Positions 38,355 through 47,806 are shown, counted from the stretch's first letter. The stretch: DNA of 64,000 nucleotides from Fen-671 sp963794745 (GCA_963794745.1 CAWCEZ010000005.1:62001-126000), one strand, 5' to 3'. Notes: generated from the sequence alone by a model not told the origin. A program made the numbers and translations.

Positions 38355-39104
38355 ATGGCCGAAATGACTCACTACGAGCACGGGGTGCCCTCTTGGGTAG
38401 ACATGGGCGCAGCGGATTACGGCGCAGCTGTCAGTTTTTACAGCCAGCTCTTCGGCTGGGAAAGCCAGGACATGGGCGAGGAAGCGGGCCATTACCACAT
38501 GGTCAGCAAGGGCGGGAAGTTGGTGGGTGGGATCGGCCCGGCGCAGGACCCCGGCCCGCCACGCTGGACCATGTACATCAATGTCGACGACGTCGACTCG
38601 GTCGCTAAGGCAGTAGAAGCGGCCGGTGGGCGCGTCCTGGCACCGCCGATGGACGTCATGACGGCGGGACGGATGACCGTGTTTGCCGACAGCACCGGGG
38701 CGGTGGCTTCGGCCTGGCAGGCCAAGGACCACGCCGGCGCCCAGCTTGTTAATGAGCCCGGCTCCTTCACATGGAGCGAGCTGCACAGTTCCGACGTCGG
38801 CAAGTCGAAAGAGTTTTACAGCGAGGTGTTCGGATGGGGCTGGGGTGGTGCCCCCGAGTACTCAGAGGTCCAAGTCGGCGGCCGCTCGGTGGCAGGCCTC
38901 ATGCCCCGCCCGCCGGGATTGCCCGCCGAGGTGCCCGACAATTGGCTCATCTACTTCGGCTCGGCTGACCTCGAGGCCGATTCGCAAAGGGCCAAGGAAC
39001 TGGGTGCCACTGTCCTGGTCCCGGCGACGGAGGTCCCCAACATGGGACGCTTCTCGGTGATCATGGACCCCCAGGGCGGCACATTCGCTATTTTCCAGGG
39101 CTAA
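38355..39104 (+). CDS. Two-domain VOC (glyoxalase-like) protein
   Basis: 249 residues with two VOC modules in tandem. The first starts GVPSWVDMGAADYGAAVSFY and has MYINVDDVDSVAKAVE. The second starts FTWSELHSSDVGKSKEFYSE and ends FSVIMDPQGGTFAIF. The layout is like the 27-kDa antigen/hydroxylase type common in Actinomycetota. Metal ligands seem incomplete, so the enzymatic role is unsure. GCGGAGG seven bases before the ATG supports the start. Confidence 0.9.
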   Translation: MAEMTHYEHGVPSWVDMGAADYGAAVSFYSQLFGWESQDMGEEAGHYHMVSKGGKLVGGIGPAQDPGPPRWTMYINVDDVDSVAKAVEAAGGRVLAPPMDVMTAGRMTVFADSTGAVASAWQAKDHAGAQLVNEPGSFTWSELHSSDVGKSKEFYSEVFGWGWGGAPEYSEVQVGGRSVAGLMPRPPGLPAEVPDNWLIYFGSADLEADSQRAKELGATVLVPATEVPNMGRFSVIMDPQGGTFAIFQG

Positions 39105-39172
39105 CCCGTCCCTCGGAAGCTTTCCGGGGAAGCGCTTTACAGCGATACAGGACCGGGTTAGCGTCGCCGACC

Positions 39173-40177
39173 ATGAGCGGCCACGCCAACCCGGTTGCCG
39201 GGTGGTACCCCGACCCGGGAGACCCGGCTTCGCGTTTACGGTTCTGGGACGGGGCAACCTGGACCGATCTGACCGCACCAACACTCGAGCCTGAGCGCAC
39301 TGCCTGGGAGCAGCCGGGCTCCTGGCCAGGTCCCGCTTGGGAGGCGTCCGCTGAACCAGAGGCGGCGTCCTGGGGGACGTCCTACGGTGATGCGCCGTCC
39401 GACGAGGCGCCGCCCGGTGCGGCGCCCGGTGGCGCGGTCCCTTACAGCGCCAGCGCGGCAGTGGGAGGCGCGTTTGGGGGCTCGGTCGCGGGCGCGCCCG
39501 GCGGTCCCGGCGCTACAAGCGGTGCCGTCGGTGCGGGGGTCGGGGTCGCTCCTGGCGCTCCCGCATGGAACAGCGGTGCGGGCCCGTTCATCCTGCCGGC
39601 TCCCACCGAAACGCGTAGGAAGTCCCACATCGGCCTCATTGTCGGCGGAGCAGTCGCGGTAGTGGCCCTAGTGATCGGCGGTCTGGTCGCATTGGGCCTG
39701 CCCGTGTACAACAAGATCACCGGGCACACTTGGTTCAACGGTGGCGTCCCGGGTTGGTCGCCCATCAGGGTCTCGAATTTTCCGAGCAGCGGGGCCACTC
39801 TTCTCCAGGCCTGGAGGGTCCCGGGCCCAACGGTCGGCCCGTCCAAACCGTTCTTTCAGGTTGCCAGGCTGAAGGTCGGGCCGACAGCAGGCGAAACGGC
39901 TACGCAGTACCTCACCGCGACGCTGCAATATCTCACCACGCACGGTCCCGGCTCTGGCGCGCTCGTCACTATCAACGACGGGGCTCCTGGTCTGGAGTGG
40001 ACCAGGCCGACTCCCTTGGCAAACGACCCGACGCTTGGGATCACATCATTTTGGTTGTACGCCGAACACGACGGCAACATCTATTGGATGGCGTTCCAGA
40101 CCGACTCACAGCATTACGCGACCGAGCTCCCGGGCGTGGAGGCTGTGATGCTGAACTTCAAGGCAACGGGCCACTGA
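39173..40177 (+). CDS. DUF2510-type one-pass membrane protein
   Basis: The N-terminus AGWYPDPGDPASRLRFWDG is the DUF2510 motif, a short cytoplasmic module found at the start of actinobacterial membrane proteins. A long Gly/Ala/Pro linker follows, then one transmembrane helix (IGLIVGGAVAVVALVIGGLVALG). The outside domain of about 150 residues is a strand-rich module of unknown role, with WFNGGVPGWSPIRVSN at its start. It resembles the layout of the protein at 16889-18520. The function is unknown. Confidence 0.8.
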   Translation: MSGHANPVAGWYPDPGDPASRLRFWDGATWTDLTAPTLEPERTAWEQPGSWPGPAWEASAEPEAASWGTSYGDAPSDEAPPGAAPGGAVPYSASAAVGGAFGGSVAGAPGGPGATSGAVGAGVGVAPGAPAWNSGAGPFILPAPTETRRKSHIGLIVGGAVAVVALVIGGLVALGLPVYNKITGHTWFNGGVPGWSPIRVSNFPSSGATLLQAWRVPGPTVGPSKPFFQVARLKVGPTAGETATQYLTATLQYLTTHGPGSGALVTINDGAPGLEWTRPTPLANDPTLGITSFWLYAEHDGNIYWMAFQTDSQHYATELPGVEAVMLNFKATGH

Positions 40178-40267
40178 TCGGGCGGCGTCGGCACCCAACA
40201 CAGGACCATTCTCTCGCTCGATTGGTAGTTGAGCCCTGCGCTGACCTTGCTGAGCAGTAAGTAAGTC

Positions 40268-41656
40268 CTAGCGCTCAGGATCTGCGTCGTCGTCGGTACC
40301 GGTGTCATCGGCCGCTACGGCGTTCGCATTTCGGAGCGCACCGTTGCCCGATGCGAGGCTCTTGCGCAGGGTCTCGAAGATGCTGAGGCCTTGCGCAACG
40401 ACGCCCACGGCCATCTCATTGACACCCTGAGAGCCATTGAGCACTGTGAGGTTAGAACCTGAGATGCCCCCGGCCGCTGCCTCGACCAACGCCGGCAACA
40501 TGTCGACGAGCTTGTTGGCCGCGATGAGAGCCTGGTTCGGTCCCGACAGCGCCGCCGCCCGGGCGTTAATGGCATCGGCTTCAGCGGTGGCGGTGGCGCG
40601 CTGCGCGAAGGCATCACCCTCGGCCCGTGCTTTGACGGCATCCGAGCCGGCTTGCGCGGACACCCGCTCGGCATCTGCTTCGGCTTCGGCCAGCGAACGG
40701 CGCCGTGAAGCTTCGGCTTCGGTGTTGAGCAGCGTGGTGTCGCGATTGGCCTCCGCCATTGCCCGCTGCCTGAACGCTTCGCCCTCGGTGTTGTGCATGA
40801 CAGCGTCGCGGGCAGCTTCGGCCAGCGTGCGTTGCCTGTACGCCTCGGCATCAGCCGGCCGGCGCACCTGAGACTCGAGTCGCTTCTCAGTGAGCACGGC
40901 CTCGCGTTCAGCGAGGGCGGTCTGCTCGGCAATGACGTTCTGAGATGCTTGAGCCTGAGCCAGCGGGCCGGCTTGCGCGGCTTTGGCCTGCGCTTCTTGT
41001 ACTTCGGCTTCGACCTTGGCCCGTACGACGGCCGTCTCCCGCTCGAACTGCGCCTTCGCCCGTGCCGCCTGCTGTTCTTTTTCGGCGGCCTCCTGGTCCC
41101 GCTCAGCCGCCGCTATGCGAGCGGCTGACGCCACCGCTGCGGCATGAGGTGCAGCCAAGTTCTTGATGTACCCGGTCGGGTCCTCGATCTCTTGGATCTG
41201 AAAGCCGTCAACGACGATCCCGAGTTTTTCCATCTCGGGGTGGCTCCCGTCCTTAACCTCCTGAGCGACCTTGTCGCGCTCGCGGATTATCTCCTCTACC
41301 GTCAGGCTGCCGACGATCGAGCGCAGATGGCCGGCAAAAATCCGACCGCAGAGCTCTTCCATCCGGTTTTGCTCGGCCAGGAAACGCCGAGCTGCGTTAG
41401 CGATCGAGGCGTTGTCGTCGCCGACCTTGAACACCGCTACGGCCGTGAGCTTGAGAGGGATGCCTTGGGTGGTAACGCACTCCTCCAACAATTCGGCCTC
41501 CCGTAACGCCAATGAGAGCAGCCGCGCCTTTTGTTTGATGGGAAGGACGAACGAGCCGTGCCCGGTGACGATGCGGAACTGGGTCGCGCCGTCTTTGTGT
41601 TTGGAGCCTGAGATCAAAAGCGCCTCGTCGGGGGCGGGAACATGCCAAAAGAGCAT
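40268..41656 (-). CDS. Flotillin-like SPFH-domain protein
   Basis: A flotillin-type SPFH/Band 7 protein of 462 residues. The N-terminal part (PIKQKARLLSLALREAELL, VTTQGIPLKLTAVAVFKVG) and the IFAGHLRSIVGSLTVEEII helix are typical of the SPFH domain. A long coiled coil rich in Ala, Glu and Arg follows, with EAxxxxALAEAxR-like repeats, and then an acidic tail. No long transmembrane helix is visible. It follows an NfeD-like gene by seven bases, the usual partner. Confidence 0.9.
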   Translation of the reverse strand: MLFWHVPAPDEALLISGSKHKDGATQFRIVTGHGSFVLPIKQKARLLSLALREAELLEECVTTQGIPLKLTAVAVFKVGDDNASIANAARRFLAEQNRMEELCGRIFAGHLRSIVGSLTVEEIIRERDKVAQEVKDGSHPEMEKLGIVVDGFQIQEIEDPTGYIKNLAAPHAAAVASAARIAAAERDQEAAEKEQQAARAKAQFERETAVVRAKVEAEVQEAQAKAAQAGPLAQAQASQNVIAEQTALAEREAVLTEKRLESQVRRPADAEAYRQRTLAEAARDAVMHNTEGEAFRQRAMAEANRDTTLLNTEAEASRRRSLAEAEADAERVSAQAGSDAVKARAEGDAFAQRATATAEADAINARAAALSGPNQALIAANKLVDMLPALVEAAAGGISGSNLTVLNGSQGVNEMAVGVVAQGLSIFETLRKSLASGNGALRNANAVAADDTGTDDDADPER

Positions 41657-41663
41657 CAGAGCC

Positions 41664-41915
41664 TCACAGGTTGTCTGCTTCGGGAAAAGGGGCGACCACT
41701 ACCGTGCGCGGCGAGCGAACCTCGACGACAACCACGGAGGAGTGCTTGGGGACCGGCGCTTCGCACCATGCGGCAAAGCGCTCCGTCCCGCCACGGATGG
41801 CAACCGATATCTCTCCAGGCCCGTCCGCAGGGATCGGGACGGTCACCCGCCCGATGCGACCAAATAACTGGTCGGGGTCTGAACCTGCGTCGTGTTCCTC
41901 GGAGCCGTGCACCAA
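41664..41915 (-). CDS. NfeD-like OB-fold protein
   Basis: An 83-residue protein resembling the C-terminal soluble OB domain of NfeD: FGRIGRVTVPIPADGPGEIS, then VAIRGGTERFAAW and SVVVVEVRSPRTVVVAPF. No membrane helix is present, unlike full-length NfeD. It is directly upstream of the flotillin-like gene, the common operon arrangement, which supports a shared role in membrane domains. The start is by ATG/GTG choice and not firmly fixed. Confidence 0.75.
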   Translation of the reverse strand: MVHGSEEHDAGSDPDQLFGRIGRVTVPIPADGPGEISVAIRGGTERFAAWCEAPVPKHSSVVVVEVRSPRTVVVAPFPEADNL

Positions 41916-42014
41916 GGTCGATCGTAACGAGTGTACGGCTGCTAGAACCGTCGGAGAAAGGGAAGGACGCGCACGGTCGCGGTGGGGCCATTGCGCCCCG
42001 CGCGAAAGCTTCGC

Positions 42015-42431
42015 CTAGGCCGCGCTGCCATGAGGGACGACCCATTGCACGGCTTGGCCGGTCAGTTTCGCGATGCGCTCATAATCCGCGTCGTAGTGCA
42101 ATACGGTAAGCCCGGCAGCTTCGGCACAGGCGGCGATCAGCAGATCTGGCAAGGGGACCGACCGATGCTGCGCTTTGCTGGCCAGTAGAGCTTGCACCTC
42201 CAACGCCCGGTCCACCGTGGCGTCTGTGACGGGTACCCGAGGCATTGCCCGCAGGAGCCCGGCCAATTCGACGTATGTGTCCCGGCCAGGTGCACTGTAA
42301 AGGAGCTCGAGGTCGACGACCCCACAGCTGGCGACCCGCCCCGCAAGCAGGAGCGGTTCGATCACCTCCCGTACCTGCGGACGGGTGTCGCTCCGCGTTA
42401 GCGCGCTCGTGTCCGCCAAGTAGGTCGCCAT
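42015..42431 (-). CDS. VapC-like PIN-domain ribonuclease toxin
   Basis: A PIN-domain protein of 138 residues. The acidic residues fit VapC: Asp in YLADTSAL (residue 7), Glu in VDLELLYSA, Asp in LPDLLIAACAEAAGL, and Asp in HYDADYERI. VapC toxins cut RNA and are held by a VapB antitoxin usually encoded just upstream. No such small gene is seen on the same strand in the 60-base gap upstream or in the gap below. It is either an orphan or the antitoxin is diverged. Confidence 0.85.
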   Translation of the reverse strand: MATYLADTSALTRSDTRPQVREVIEPLLLAGRVASCGVVDLELLYSAPGRDTYVELAGLLRAMPRVPVTDATVDRALEVQALLASKAQHRSVPLPDLLIAACAEAAGLTVLHYDADYERIAKLTGQAVQWVVPHGSAA

Positions 42432-42528
42432 TGACTTCAGTGCCAGGCGTGGGCCATCACGTCGGGGTCATCGGAGCTGGAAGCGTCCGAGAGTGGAACC
42501 TTGCGACGGCCCTGCGAGTATCCCCGGC

Positions 42529-43314
42529 ATGGAGATCCAGGAAGGCGGCACTGGCCGGGACGGCCCCGCAACGCAACCCGCCAGACGAAGGAAATGGTCC
42601 GCCCGGCCCCACGAGCAATTGGTCGGGATGGTCATCCTGTCGGTGGCGTTGGTAATCGGTTCGCTCGCGGTGGACGCCGGGCTTCGGAGCCGGAACCAGC
42701 CGCAGCGCAACGATCAGGTAACCGTTACGGGCTCTGCCGAGCAGGCCGTGACCGCCGATACCTTCGAGTGGGATGCCTCGGTGGCCAGCACGCAGCCGAC
42801 CACCGCGTCAGCGCTTGCTCAGCTGAACCGGTGGACCGCCAAAATCCGCGCCGCGCTCGACAGCGCTGGTGCCCTCGACGATGAGATCACGTTCGGTTCC
42901 GTTACGGTGCAACCCAACACAGACGACAGCGGCGATGTCTCAAGTTTCACCGAGAGCCAGACCGTGACGGTGCAGTCCAATCGGCTGTCCGCAATTGGCC
43001 ACGTCTTAGGGGTCAGCAATCAGCTGCTCGCCATAAACGTGCCCTTTATCGCCCAGGAACCTGCTTACACCTTCAGCGGCCTGAAAAAACTGCGCCCGAC
43101 CCTCACCGCTGAGGCGACCGCCGACGCCAAGGTGCGCGCCCGTGCGGCGGTGGGCCGAAATGGCCATGTCGGCAGGTTGGTTTCGATCTCAGTGGGACAG
43201 TTCTCGGTGGACGCGCCGGGATCGGTAAATATCGGTAGCGGCGACTACGACACCGCGACGATTCATCAAGTCGTGTCCGTGGCTGTTTCGGCGACTTACT
43301 CGATATCTTCCTAA
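42529..43314 (+). CDS. SIMPL-domain (DUF541) protein
   Basis: A SIMPL-type protein with a TM helix near its start (GMVILSVALVIGSLAVDAG) and an outside domain. VTVTGSAEQAVTADTFEWDAS and QTVTVQSNRLSAIGHV are characteristic strands, and LTAEATADAKVRARA is the conserved helix. The ATG at 42529 is preferred to the one at 42493. Relatives bind to the envelope; one is linked to kinase signalling in mammals but the bacterial role is open. There is no evident operon partner. Confidence 0.85.
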   Translation: MEIQEGGTGRDGPATQPARRRKWSARPHEQLVGMVILSVALVIGSLAVDAGLRSRNQPQRNDQVTVTGSAEQAVTADTFEWDASVASTQPTTASALAQLNRWTAKIRAALDSAGALDDEITFGSVTVQPNTDDSGDVSSFTESQTVTVQSNRLSAIGHVLGVSNQLLAINVPFIAQEPAYTFSGLKKLRPTLTAEATADAKVRARAAVGRNGHVGRLVSISVGQFSVDAPGSVNIGSGDYDTATIHQVVSVAVSATYSISS

Positions 43315-43416
43315 GAGGTCCGCCTCGCTGCTTCGTGCGTCGTTCACTTGAAGTTCAACACGATGGCTCCCACGTCCGGCAGGACGTAGGCGTGGCTAGA
43401 CGGCGACTAGTCGGAT

Positions 43417-43451
43417 GGCGACGAGTCACGGCGACGAGTCACGGCGACGAG
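43417..43451. repeat. 13-bp tandem repeat, 2.7 copies
   Basis: Two full copies of GGCGACGAGTCAC (43417-43429, 43430-43442) and a nine-base part of a third. They lie about 100 bases upstream of the G1-type peptidase gene and may be part of its regulatory region. Confidence 0.65.
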
Positions 43452-43553
43452 GTGCATGGCGAGCGGGGTGGTACTCTTGGCTTGGGCTGACGGGCTGCGT
43501 GGCTGTACTCGTCTCCGGTCGTTCGTAGCGGGACCGTAATAGGGGTGGTTTGT

Positions 43554-44759
43554 ATGACCGTAACAACTTTCGCAAATGTGAAGGCAAAGTCGAAGTCGAA
43601 GTGGCGCCGCGCTGCCATCGTCCTGGCGACTGCACTGTCATCGTTGACATTATCGACGGTCGCCAATGCAGCAACGTTGTCACCTCCTTCGGTTATTTCC
43701 GTCCACGTCGCGCCTCGGATGCTGCCTGCCGGCGGGGGCAGGGTAACCATTACCGCGCCGGTAAAACGCGCCGCAACGTGCCAATTGGTGCTCGGCTCCA
43801 AACCGACCGTCCCAGTTGTTTATTCGCACGGCCGCGGCACCGGTTGCCACGGCGGTACCTTCACAGCCCATATCACCGTCGGCGCCAACACAGCGGCGAC
43901 GACTGAGACCGTCCTTTTCAGTTTGGTAGCTCGCAACTCGGCATCCAGCTCTTCGCGGAGCTTCCGGATCCTCGTCGCCGGCAGCCCGGTCCCAGGCACG
44001 ACGACCACTGTCCCCGGTACGACCACGGTCCCCGGTACGACAACCACGACGGTGCCCATCCCGGCTCCGACCGGGCTCGCCGCCCTCCCCTCCTCGTTGG
44101 TAACCAGCGGTGGCACTTCGTACAACTGGGCCGGATATACCTTGGCCGGCGGCCCGTTCACGGCCATCCATGGGACCTTCACTGTGCCCGTGCCACAGGC
44201 GTCGGCTTCATGCACCAACTTCCTCAACCAATTGATTGGCATCGATGACGTGACAAACACCGATATCCTCGCCGCCGGCGTGACAAGTTCCGAGCTCAAC
44301 CCGAACACGGGCACCTGCGTGCCCGGGCAGGATTACGTCCAACCCTTCTGGGACGTCGAGCCCGGCAACGCGACACTGGTCAGTGGCGTCGTCGTGGCTG
44401 CCGGCGACAGTATTACCGTGACCATATGGCAGACAAGCGGTAGCGCATGGGCCCTCAGCCTGGTGGACAACACCAATGGCCAGAAGTACGTCACTACTCT
44501 CCAGTACGGCGGGCCAGGCTCGTCGGCGGAATGGCTCGTGGTCGCGCCAACCATTTCTGGCACATGCGGGCAGGGCCAAGATCCTTCCGTTGCGGGCATC
44601 TGCGCGCTAACGCCTTTCTCGGCGCCGATCACCTTCAGCAACTTGGAGGTGGCAGGCACAGTAGGCACCGCTACCGACTTGGTCATGGAGCAAACTGCCG
44701 GCACCGCCACCCCCTCGGCCGTAAGCAACGGCAGCTTTACCGTCGGCTACACCAGCTGA
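43554..44759 (+). CDS. G1-type glutamic peptidase (eqolisin-like), secreted
   Basis: A secreted protein of about 401 residues. AGGGGTGG upstream supports the ATG at 43554. After a signal peptide (IVLATALSSLTLSTVANA) and a Ig-like part lies a Thr/Pro linker. The C-terminal domain resembles family G1: YNWAGYTLAGG, GTFTVPVP, NQLIGIDD and DILAAGV, WDVEPGNA, and SSAEWLVVAP, where the Glu of AEW fits the catalytic Glu. The expected catalytic Gln region also appears (LNQLIGIDD), but I cannot confirm the exact residue. It is likely an acid-active endopeptidase outside the cell. Confidence 0.78.
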   Translation: MTVTTFANVKAKSKSKWRRAAIVLATALSSLTLSTVANAATLSPPSVISVHVAPRMLPAGGGRVTITAPVKRAATCQLVLGSKPTVPVVYSHGRGTGCHGGTFTAHITVGANTAATTETVLFSLVARNSASSSSRSFRILVAGSPVPGTTTTVPGTTTVPGTTTTTVPIPAPTGLAALPSSLVTSGGTSYNWAGYTLAGGPFTAIHGTFTVPVPQASASCTNFLNQLIGIDDVTNTDILAAGVTSSELNPNTGTCVPGQDYVQPFWDVEPGNATLVSGVVVAAGDSITVTIWQTSGSAWALSLVDNTNGQKYVTTLQYGGPGSSAEWLVVAPTISGTCGQGQDPSVAGICALTPFSAPITFSNLEVAGTVGTATDLVMEQTAGTATPSAVSNGSFTVGYTS

Positions 44760-44851
44760 TCAGCCTGGGCGCGCGACAGCGCCGGTTATCGATTCGGGCA
44801 ACGGGACGTTTTGGGTACCCCGGTAACCAGTCGTCTGTGGTCGCGACCGGT

Positions 44852-45487
44852 CTAGCTCCGGGCCGCAACGCGCCTCAGGGCTGGGGCTAGGTCGACCTCC
44901 AACTTCTGCTGTGAAACCGACGTGGTCCGGAACATGACCGAGCTCTCGCGCATCACCAGGCTAATAAGCGCGTGGGCGACCATCTGTGTCGTGACCTTGT
45001 TCAGGAACTCGCCAAAATGAAGGCCGATCACCGTACCGAGACCGAAACCGCTCCCTCCGAAGCCTCCACCTGTCTGTGTCGCACCCGAGCCCAAGGTTAT
45101 GGACACCACCTGTTCATAGGGCCACCGGAACGACAGCCCGTCGTCGGTCCAGAAGGCTATGCCCTCGGTCCCGCAGGTGAGGGTGCCACTTGCAGCGACA
45201 CGTAGCAGTAACCCGACCGACCTCACCACGCTGCAGGCCTCAACCTTGGCGCAGTCCGGGTGAGACGGTGCCTCTGCCTCGCGGAGCATAAAGCCGAAGG
45301 AGGTCGGCATCTCCCCCGGCTCGAGCCCTCCCTGCGCGGTGTTGAGCAGCTGGCGCTTCTGGGCGGCGTACCGGGCTTCCTCTCCTTGGCGCGTTGGGAA
45401 CCCACATGCCTGGCAGACGTCGGCATCGGTCCAAGAACCCTGGAGCGAGCACCCCGCCCTGCCGCACGCGCGCTCCCGCGAGGCCAT
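44852..45487 (-). CDS. Zinc-ribbon plus membrane-associated domain hypothetical
   Basis: About 211 residues from the ATG at 45487 (MASRERACGRAGC). Cysteines C8, C13, C25 and C28 (CGRAGC and CQACG) look like a zinc ribbon. The rest (LTCGTEGIAFWTDDGLSFRWPYEQV) resembles a PH-like strand sheet. A Gly-rich run (GGGFGGSGFGLG) and weakly hydrophobic helices follow. No family name is recognised. A longer upstream frame lacks support. Confidence 0.55.
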   Translation of the reverse strand: MASRERACGRAGCSLQGSWTDADVCQACGFPTRQGEEARYAAQKRQLLNTAQGGLEPGEMPTSFGFMLREAEAPSHPDCAKVEACSVVRSVGLLLRVAASGTLTCGTEGIAFWTDDGLSFRWPYEQVVSITLGSGATQTGGGFGGSGFGLGTVIGLHFGEFLNKVTTQMVAHALISLVMRESSVMFRTTSVSQQKLEVDLAPALRRVAARS

Positions 45488-45528
45488 CGATGCCAGCTTA
45501 GGGCGAGTGGACCTTGGCGTGCAGGCGC

Positions 45529-46359
45529 CTAAATATGCGCTCGGAGCCAGTCCCCGGTCAAGGCGGCTATCCCGTCGGGATCCTGCAGGACCGCGTTGTG
45601 CGCCCACCCATCCTCAACATGCAGTTCGACGAGCGGCGACGCTGCCACAAAATCCTGCCACGCCTTCTCTCTGACCGGCCGGCTGGTGGGGGGCTCGCCA
45701 CAGGCGACCAAAAGGGCGGGGACTTTCAATGCCGCCCCCAGGGCCAAGATGTCCGCCGACAGCACGGCCAGAAGTGCCTCGGCCAGGCGTTCGGAAGAAC
45801 TGGTCGCCCTGATCTCTCCGTCCACCTCGACCAGTACCTCGTGCGCGTAGGCCTCAAAGGTCGGGGTGATCTCAGCAGTTTCCATAAGTGCCAGCTCACG
45901 GACCGCCGTTCCCCAGTCTGGGAACCTGAGCTGGTTCAACTGCATCCAGGCCACCAGTTCAGCGCGCCCAGCCCGCACGGGCATCCCCATTGCAACGAAG
46001 TCCTGAGCTTTCAGGAACCCGCCATCGAGGAGGACCACTGACCGCAGTCCCTCCGGTGGGTCGCACCCGACGCCCAGCGCGACGTAGGCCCCGAGCGAAT
46101 GGCCCACCATGGCCGCGCACCCGCGGTCGCTAGCGGTCGCTCGCGCGACTTTCACAAGACCCTCGAAGGTGTATGGCTCGATGGGTGCCGAAGCACCAAA
46201 ACCGGGCGGGTCGGCTGCTACCGCTCGGCCCGGCAATTTTCCGGCAAAACCTGCGAAATAGGCGCCGGTTGAGCCCAGGCCCGGCCACAACAAGACCTCG
46301 GGGAGGCCGCGCTCGCCCCACTCCCGAAGTGCTACTGCCGAGGCAGGCCCGCCATTCAT
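45529..46359 (-). CDS. Alpha/beta hydrolase
   Basis: 276 residues of the alpha/beta-hydrolase fold. LLWPGLGSTGAYFAGF gives the oxyanion loop and VAADPPGFGASAP follows. The nucleophile is Ser in MVGHSLGAYVAL, an acid is expected near VPALLVACGEPP, and the His is in VEDGWAHNAVLQDPDG. No signal peptide is present. The start ATG at 46359 lies a few bases beyond the 3' end of a group II intron, so its normal leader may have been displaced. The substrate is unknown. Confidence 0.85.
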   Translation of the reverse strand: MNGGPASAVALREWGERGLPEVLLWPGLGSTGAYFAGFAGKLPGRAVAADPPGFGASAPIEPYTFEGLVKVARATASDRGCAAMVGHSLGAYVALGVGCDPPEGLRSVVLLDGGFLKAQDFVAMGMPVRAGRAELVAWMQLNQLRFPDWGTAVRELALMETAEITPTFEAYAHEVLVEVDGEIRATSSSERLAEALLAVLSADILALGAALKVPALLVACGEPPTSRPVREKAWQDFVAASPLVELHVEDGWAHNAVLQDPDGIAALTGDWLRAHI

Positions 46360-46410
46360 TGGTAGTCAGGGGCGCGGTGCTCGACAAGCCCGTTTCCCCA
46401 TCCCCCTTTC

Positions 46411-46443
46411 GATCTGTACGTGCGGTTTTCCCGCATACAGCTC
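46411..46443 (-). ncRNA. Group II intron domain V
   Basis: On the minus strand the sequence is GAGCTGTATGCGGGAAAACC followed by GCACGTACAGATC, a 33-base stem-loop with a GAAA-type loop and the AGC catalytic triad near its start. This is the best-conserved part of the intron and fits bacterial domain V (34 nt as a rule). Confidence 0.85.
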
Positions 46444-46465
46444 ACCGACGGTCTTCTTGACATGG

Positions 46466-47806
46466 TTACGCTGCCTTCGGGTAGCGGATAGTGCCCATGA
46501 ATTTGTGCAGGCCCTGGTCGTGGAACCAGGTGCGGGTCCAGCGGTCCGCTTGGCCGGCACGCAGGTTGCGGCCCCGCTTCTTGACGAGCAAGCGATGGAG
46601 CCGCCACGCCACGTAGCGGTCCAGCGAGACGAACTTGATGGCCGCGTTGCCGGTGCGGAAGTAGTTGCCCCATCCCCGAAGGAACAGGTTGAGCCGCTCG
46701 ATCACATCTTGCAACTCCATCCCGACCTGGCTTCGACCGGTCAGGGCCTTGACCCTGGCCGGGCCCGCTTCATCGACCGCAGCGACGGCCAGCGATGCAG
46801 GTAGTAGCGACGATGTTGCGCTGCTCCCACAGCTTGCCGGACATGCGGGCATGGAAGTGGCACCCGAGGAAGTCAAAGCCCTCCCTACCTTCCCGGAGGT
46901 CGACCACAGCGGTCTTGTCCGGGTGCAGGGTGAGACCGAGCTCGCCCATCAGCTCAGATGCGAGCCTGTGGGCTTGCTCGGCTTCTTGCCGGGACCCACA
47001 GGCGACCACGAAGTCGTCCGCATAGCGGACGAGCTCGCCGATGCCACGCTCGGCCCAGGCCCGGTCGAAGGCGTGCAGGTAGATGTTGGCCAGGAGAGGA
47101 GAGATGACCCCTCCCTGGGGCGTGCCCGTGACCGTCTCGGAGACCACCCCGTCTGCCAGCACCCCGGCACGCTAACCACTGCCGCAAGAGCTTGAGCACC
47201 CGGCGGTCCGATACCCGCTCGGCGACCAAGGAGAGAAGTCTCTCATGGTCGATCGAGCCGAAGAAGTCGGCAATGTCGGCCTCAAAGACAAAGCATTTGC
47301 CTGCTATGAAACCGACCCGGAGCTTCTCCATGGCGTCGGTGGCCGAGCGCTTAGGCCTGAAACCGTAACTGACAGGGCAGGAAATCGGCCTCGAAGATAG
47401 GTTCGAGGACGATCTTGGCTGCCTGCTGGGCCACACGGTCTGTGACAGTGGGGATGCCCAACGGGCGTTTTGACCCGTCGGGCTTTGGTATCTCCACCCG
47501 GCGCACAGGGGCCGGGTGGTAAATGCCTGCACGTAAGGCCTCCTGGAGCTCAGTGAGCATGCGCTCCGCCCCATAATCCTCCACCGCCGAGAGGGTCATC
47601 GCATCGACCCCGGCGGCGCCACGATTGGCTCGAACTCGTCGCCACGCCTCCCACAGGACGTCACTCCTGTAGATACGGTCATAAAGGGCATGGAAACGCC
47701 TACCCTCGGACTGCTTGGCCGCAGCCCATAGCCGGTTCTGGAGTTGTCGCACTTTGACGGCAGGCACATGCCCGTCGGGGTAATTAGGCCGGGCGGTCCC
47801 AGCCAT
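46466..47806 (-). pseudogene. Group II intron reverse transcriptase/maturase, frameshifted
   Basis: The order of motifs is complete over about 447 codons. Regions include VEIPKPDGSKRPLGIPTVTD (RT-1/2), SYGFRPKRSATDAM, VFEADIADFFGSIDHERLL, GTPQGGVISPLLANIYLH, the catalytic VRYADDFVV, and the maturase domain X with RGWGNYFRTGNA and the end WTRTWFHDQGLHKFMG. At least four frame jumps are needed: near 47375, at 47172 (one extra base), near 46805 and near 46775. The start ATG at 47806 has GAGGG upstream. The protein cannot be made as read. Confidence 0.85.
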
